Origin: Synechococcus sp. GFB01
GTDB taxonomy: Bacteria; Cyanobacteriota; Cyanobacteriia; PCC-6307; Cyanobiaceae
Direction of reading: 5' to 3'
Length of the DNA: 5,086 nt
NCBI RefSeq assembly: GCF_001039265.1
Contig: NZ_LFEK01000031.1
Location: 16,777 to 21,862, forward strand
Shown here in pieces: positions 5,011 through 5,086 of this stretch; the stretch's first letter is position 1; the number at the start of each line of letters is the position of its first letter. The notes under the pieces were generated by a model, which saw only the letters and a list, made by a program, of their open reading frames with translations, was not told where the DNA came from and made no database searches. A program made the translations under genes and the position numbers.

Positions 5011-5086
5011 TCAGAAGGGCAGCTTCTTCTTGGCGTCCTTGTCGAGATCGGCCTCCATCTCCCGCAGCCGCTTCAGGATCGTGTCG
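5011..5086 (-). CDS. C-terminal end of an unrecognised protein (partial)
   Basis: The minus strand reads 24 codons from the window edge to TGA at 5013-5011. The fragment is charged and helical (ILKRLREMEADLDKDAKK, ending KKLPF). It is too short to assign a family. The 67-base spacing to the 71-residue gene on the same strand allows either an operon or separate transcription. Confidence 0.6.
   Translation of the reverse strand, partial: DTILKRLREMEADLDKDAKKKLPF

Noticed and set aside
1..5086. CRISPR arrays, tRNA, rRNA and tandem repeats
   Set aside because: I saw no regularly spaced direct repeats, cloverleaf sequence or rRNA motifs in the window.

Overview
The window looks like chromosomal DNA from a GC-rich picocyanobacterium of the Synechococcus/Cyanobium type. 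The main reason is a cyanobacteria-restricted protein-sorting cluster: a cyanoexosortase A, its small associated protein and an HpsJ-like membrane protein. An orphan-type IF-1 and an RluE pseudouridine synthase fit the same background. Species level is inference.

Layout. Positions 1-735 (+) hold the C-terminal part of a decayed IS5-family transposase, with a one-base frameshift and an in-frame amber codon. Positions 798-3299 (-) hold the exosortase cluster. Read in the direction of transcription it is an HpsJ-like four-helix membrane protein (3299-2544), a 218-base AT-richer gap, the exosortase (2325-1444), and its one-helix periplasmic partner (1457-798), which overlaps the exosortase end by 14 bases. 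Positions 3300-3569 are non-coding and contain a weak promoter candidate, an IS200/IS605-like hairpin and a weak terminator for the next gene. Positions 3570-3839 (-) encode an IF-1 with a basic tail, outside any ribosomal-protein operon. Positions 3932-4770 (+) contain a possible 28-residue membrane micro-protein whose stop overlaps an apparent CTG start of rluE. Positions 4728-4943 (-) encode a 71-residue protein I do not recognise. It converges on rluE, and a 14-base perfect palindrome sits just upstream of its start. Positions 5011-5086 (-) are the last 24 codons of another unrecognised gene.

How the genes work together. Exosortases are integral-membrane cysteine transpeptidase-like enzymes that process proteins with a C-terminal sorting signal (PEP-CTERM and relatives). 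The associated protein and the HpsJ-like protein co-occur with the cyanobacterial enzyme and presumably support surface protein or polysaccharide export. No sorting substrate or glycosyltransferase is encoded here, so substrates must lie elsewhere. Flanking transposon debris and lower GC suggest the exosortase block may be an acquired cassette beside the housekeeping genes infA and rluE. That is inference from one window.
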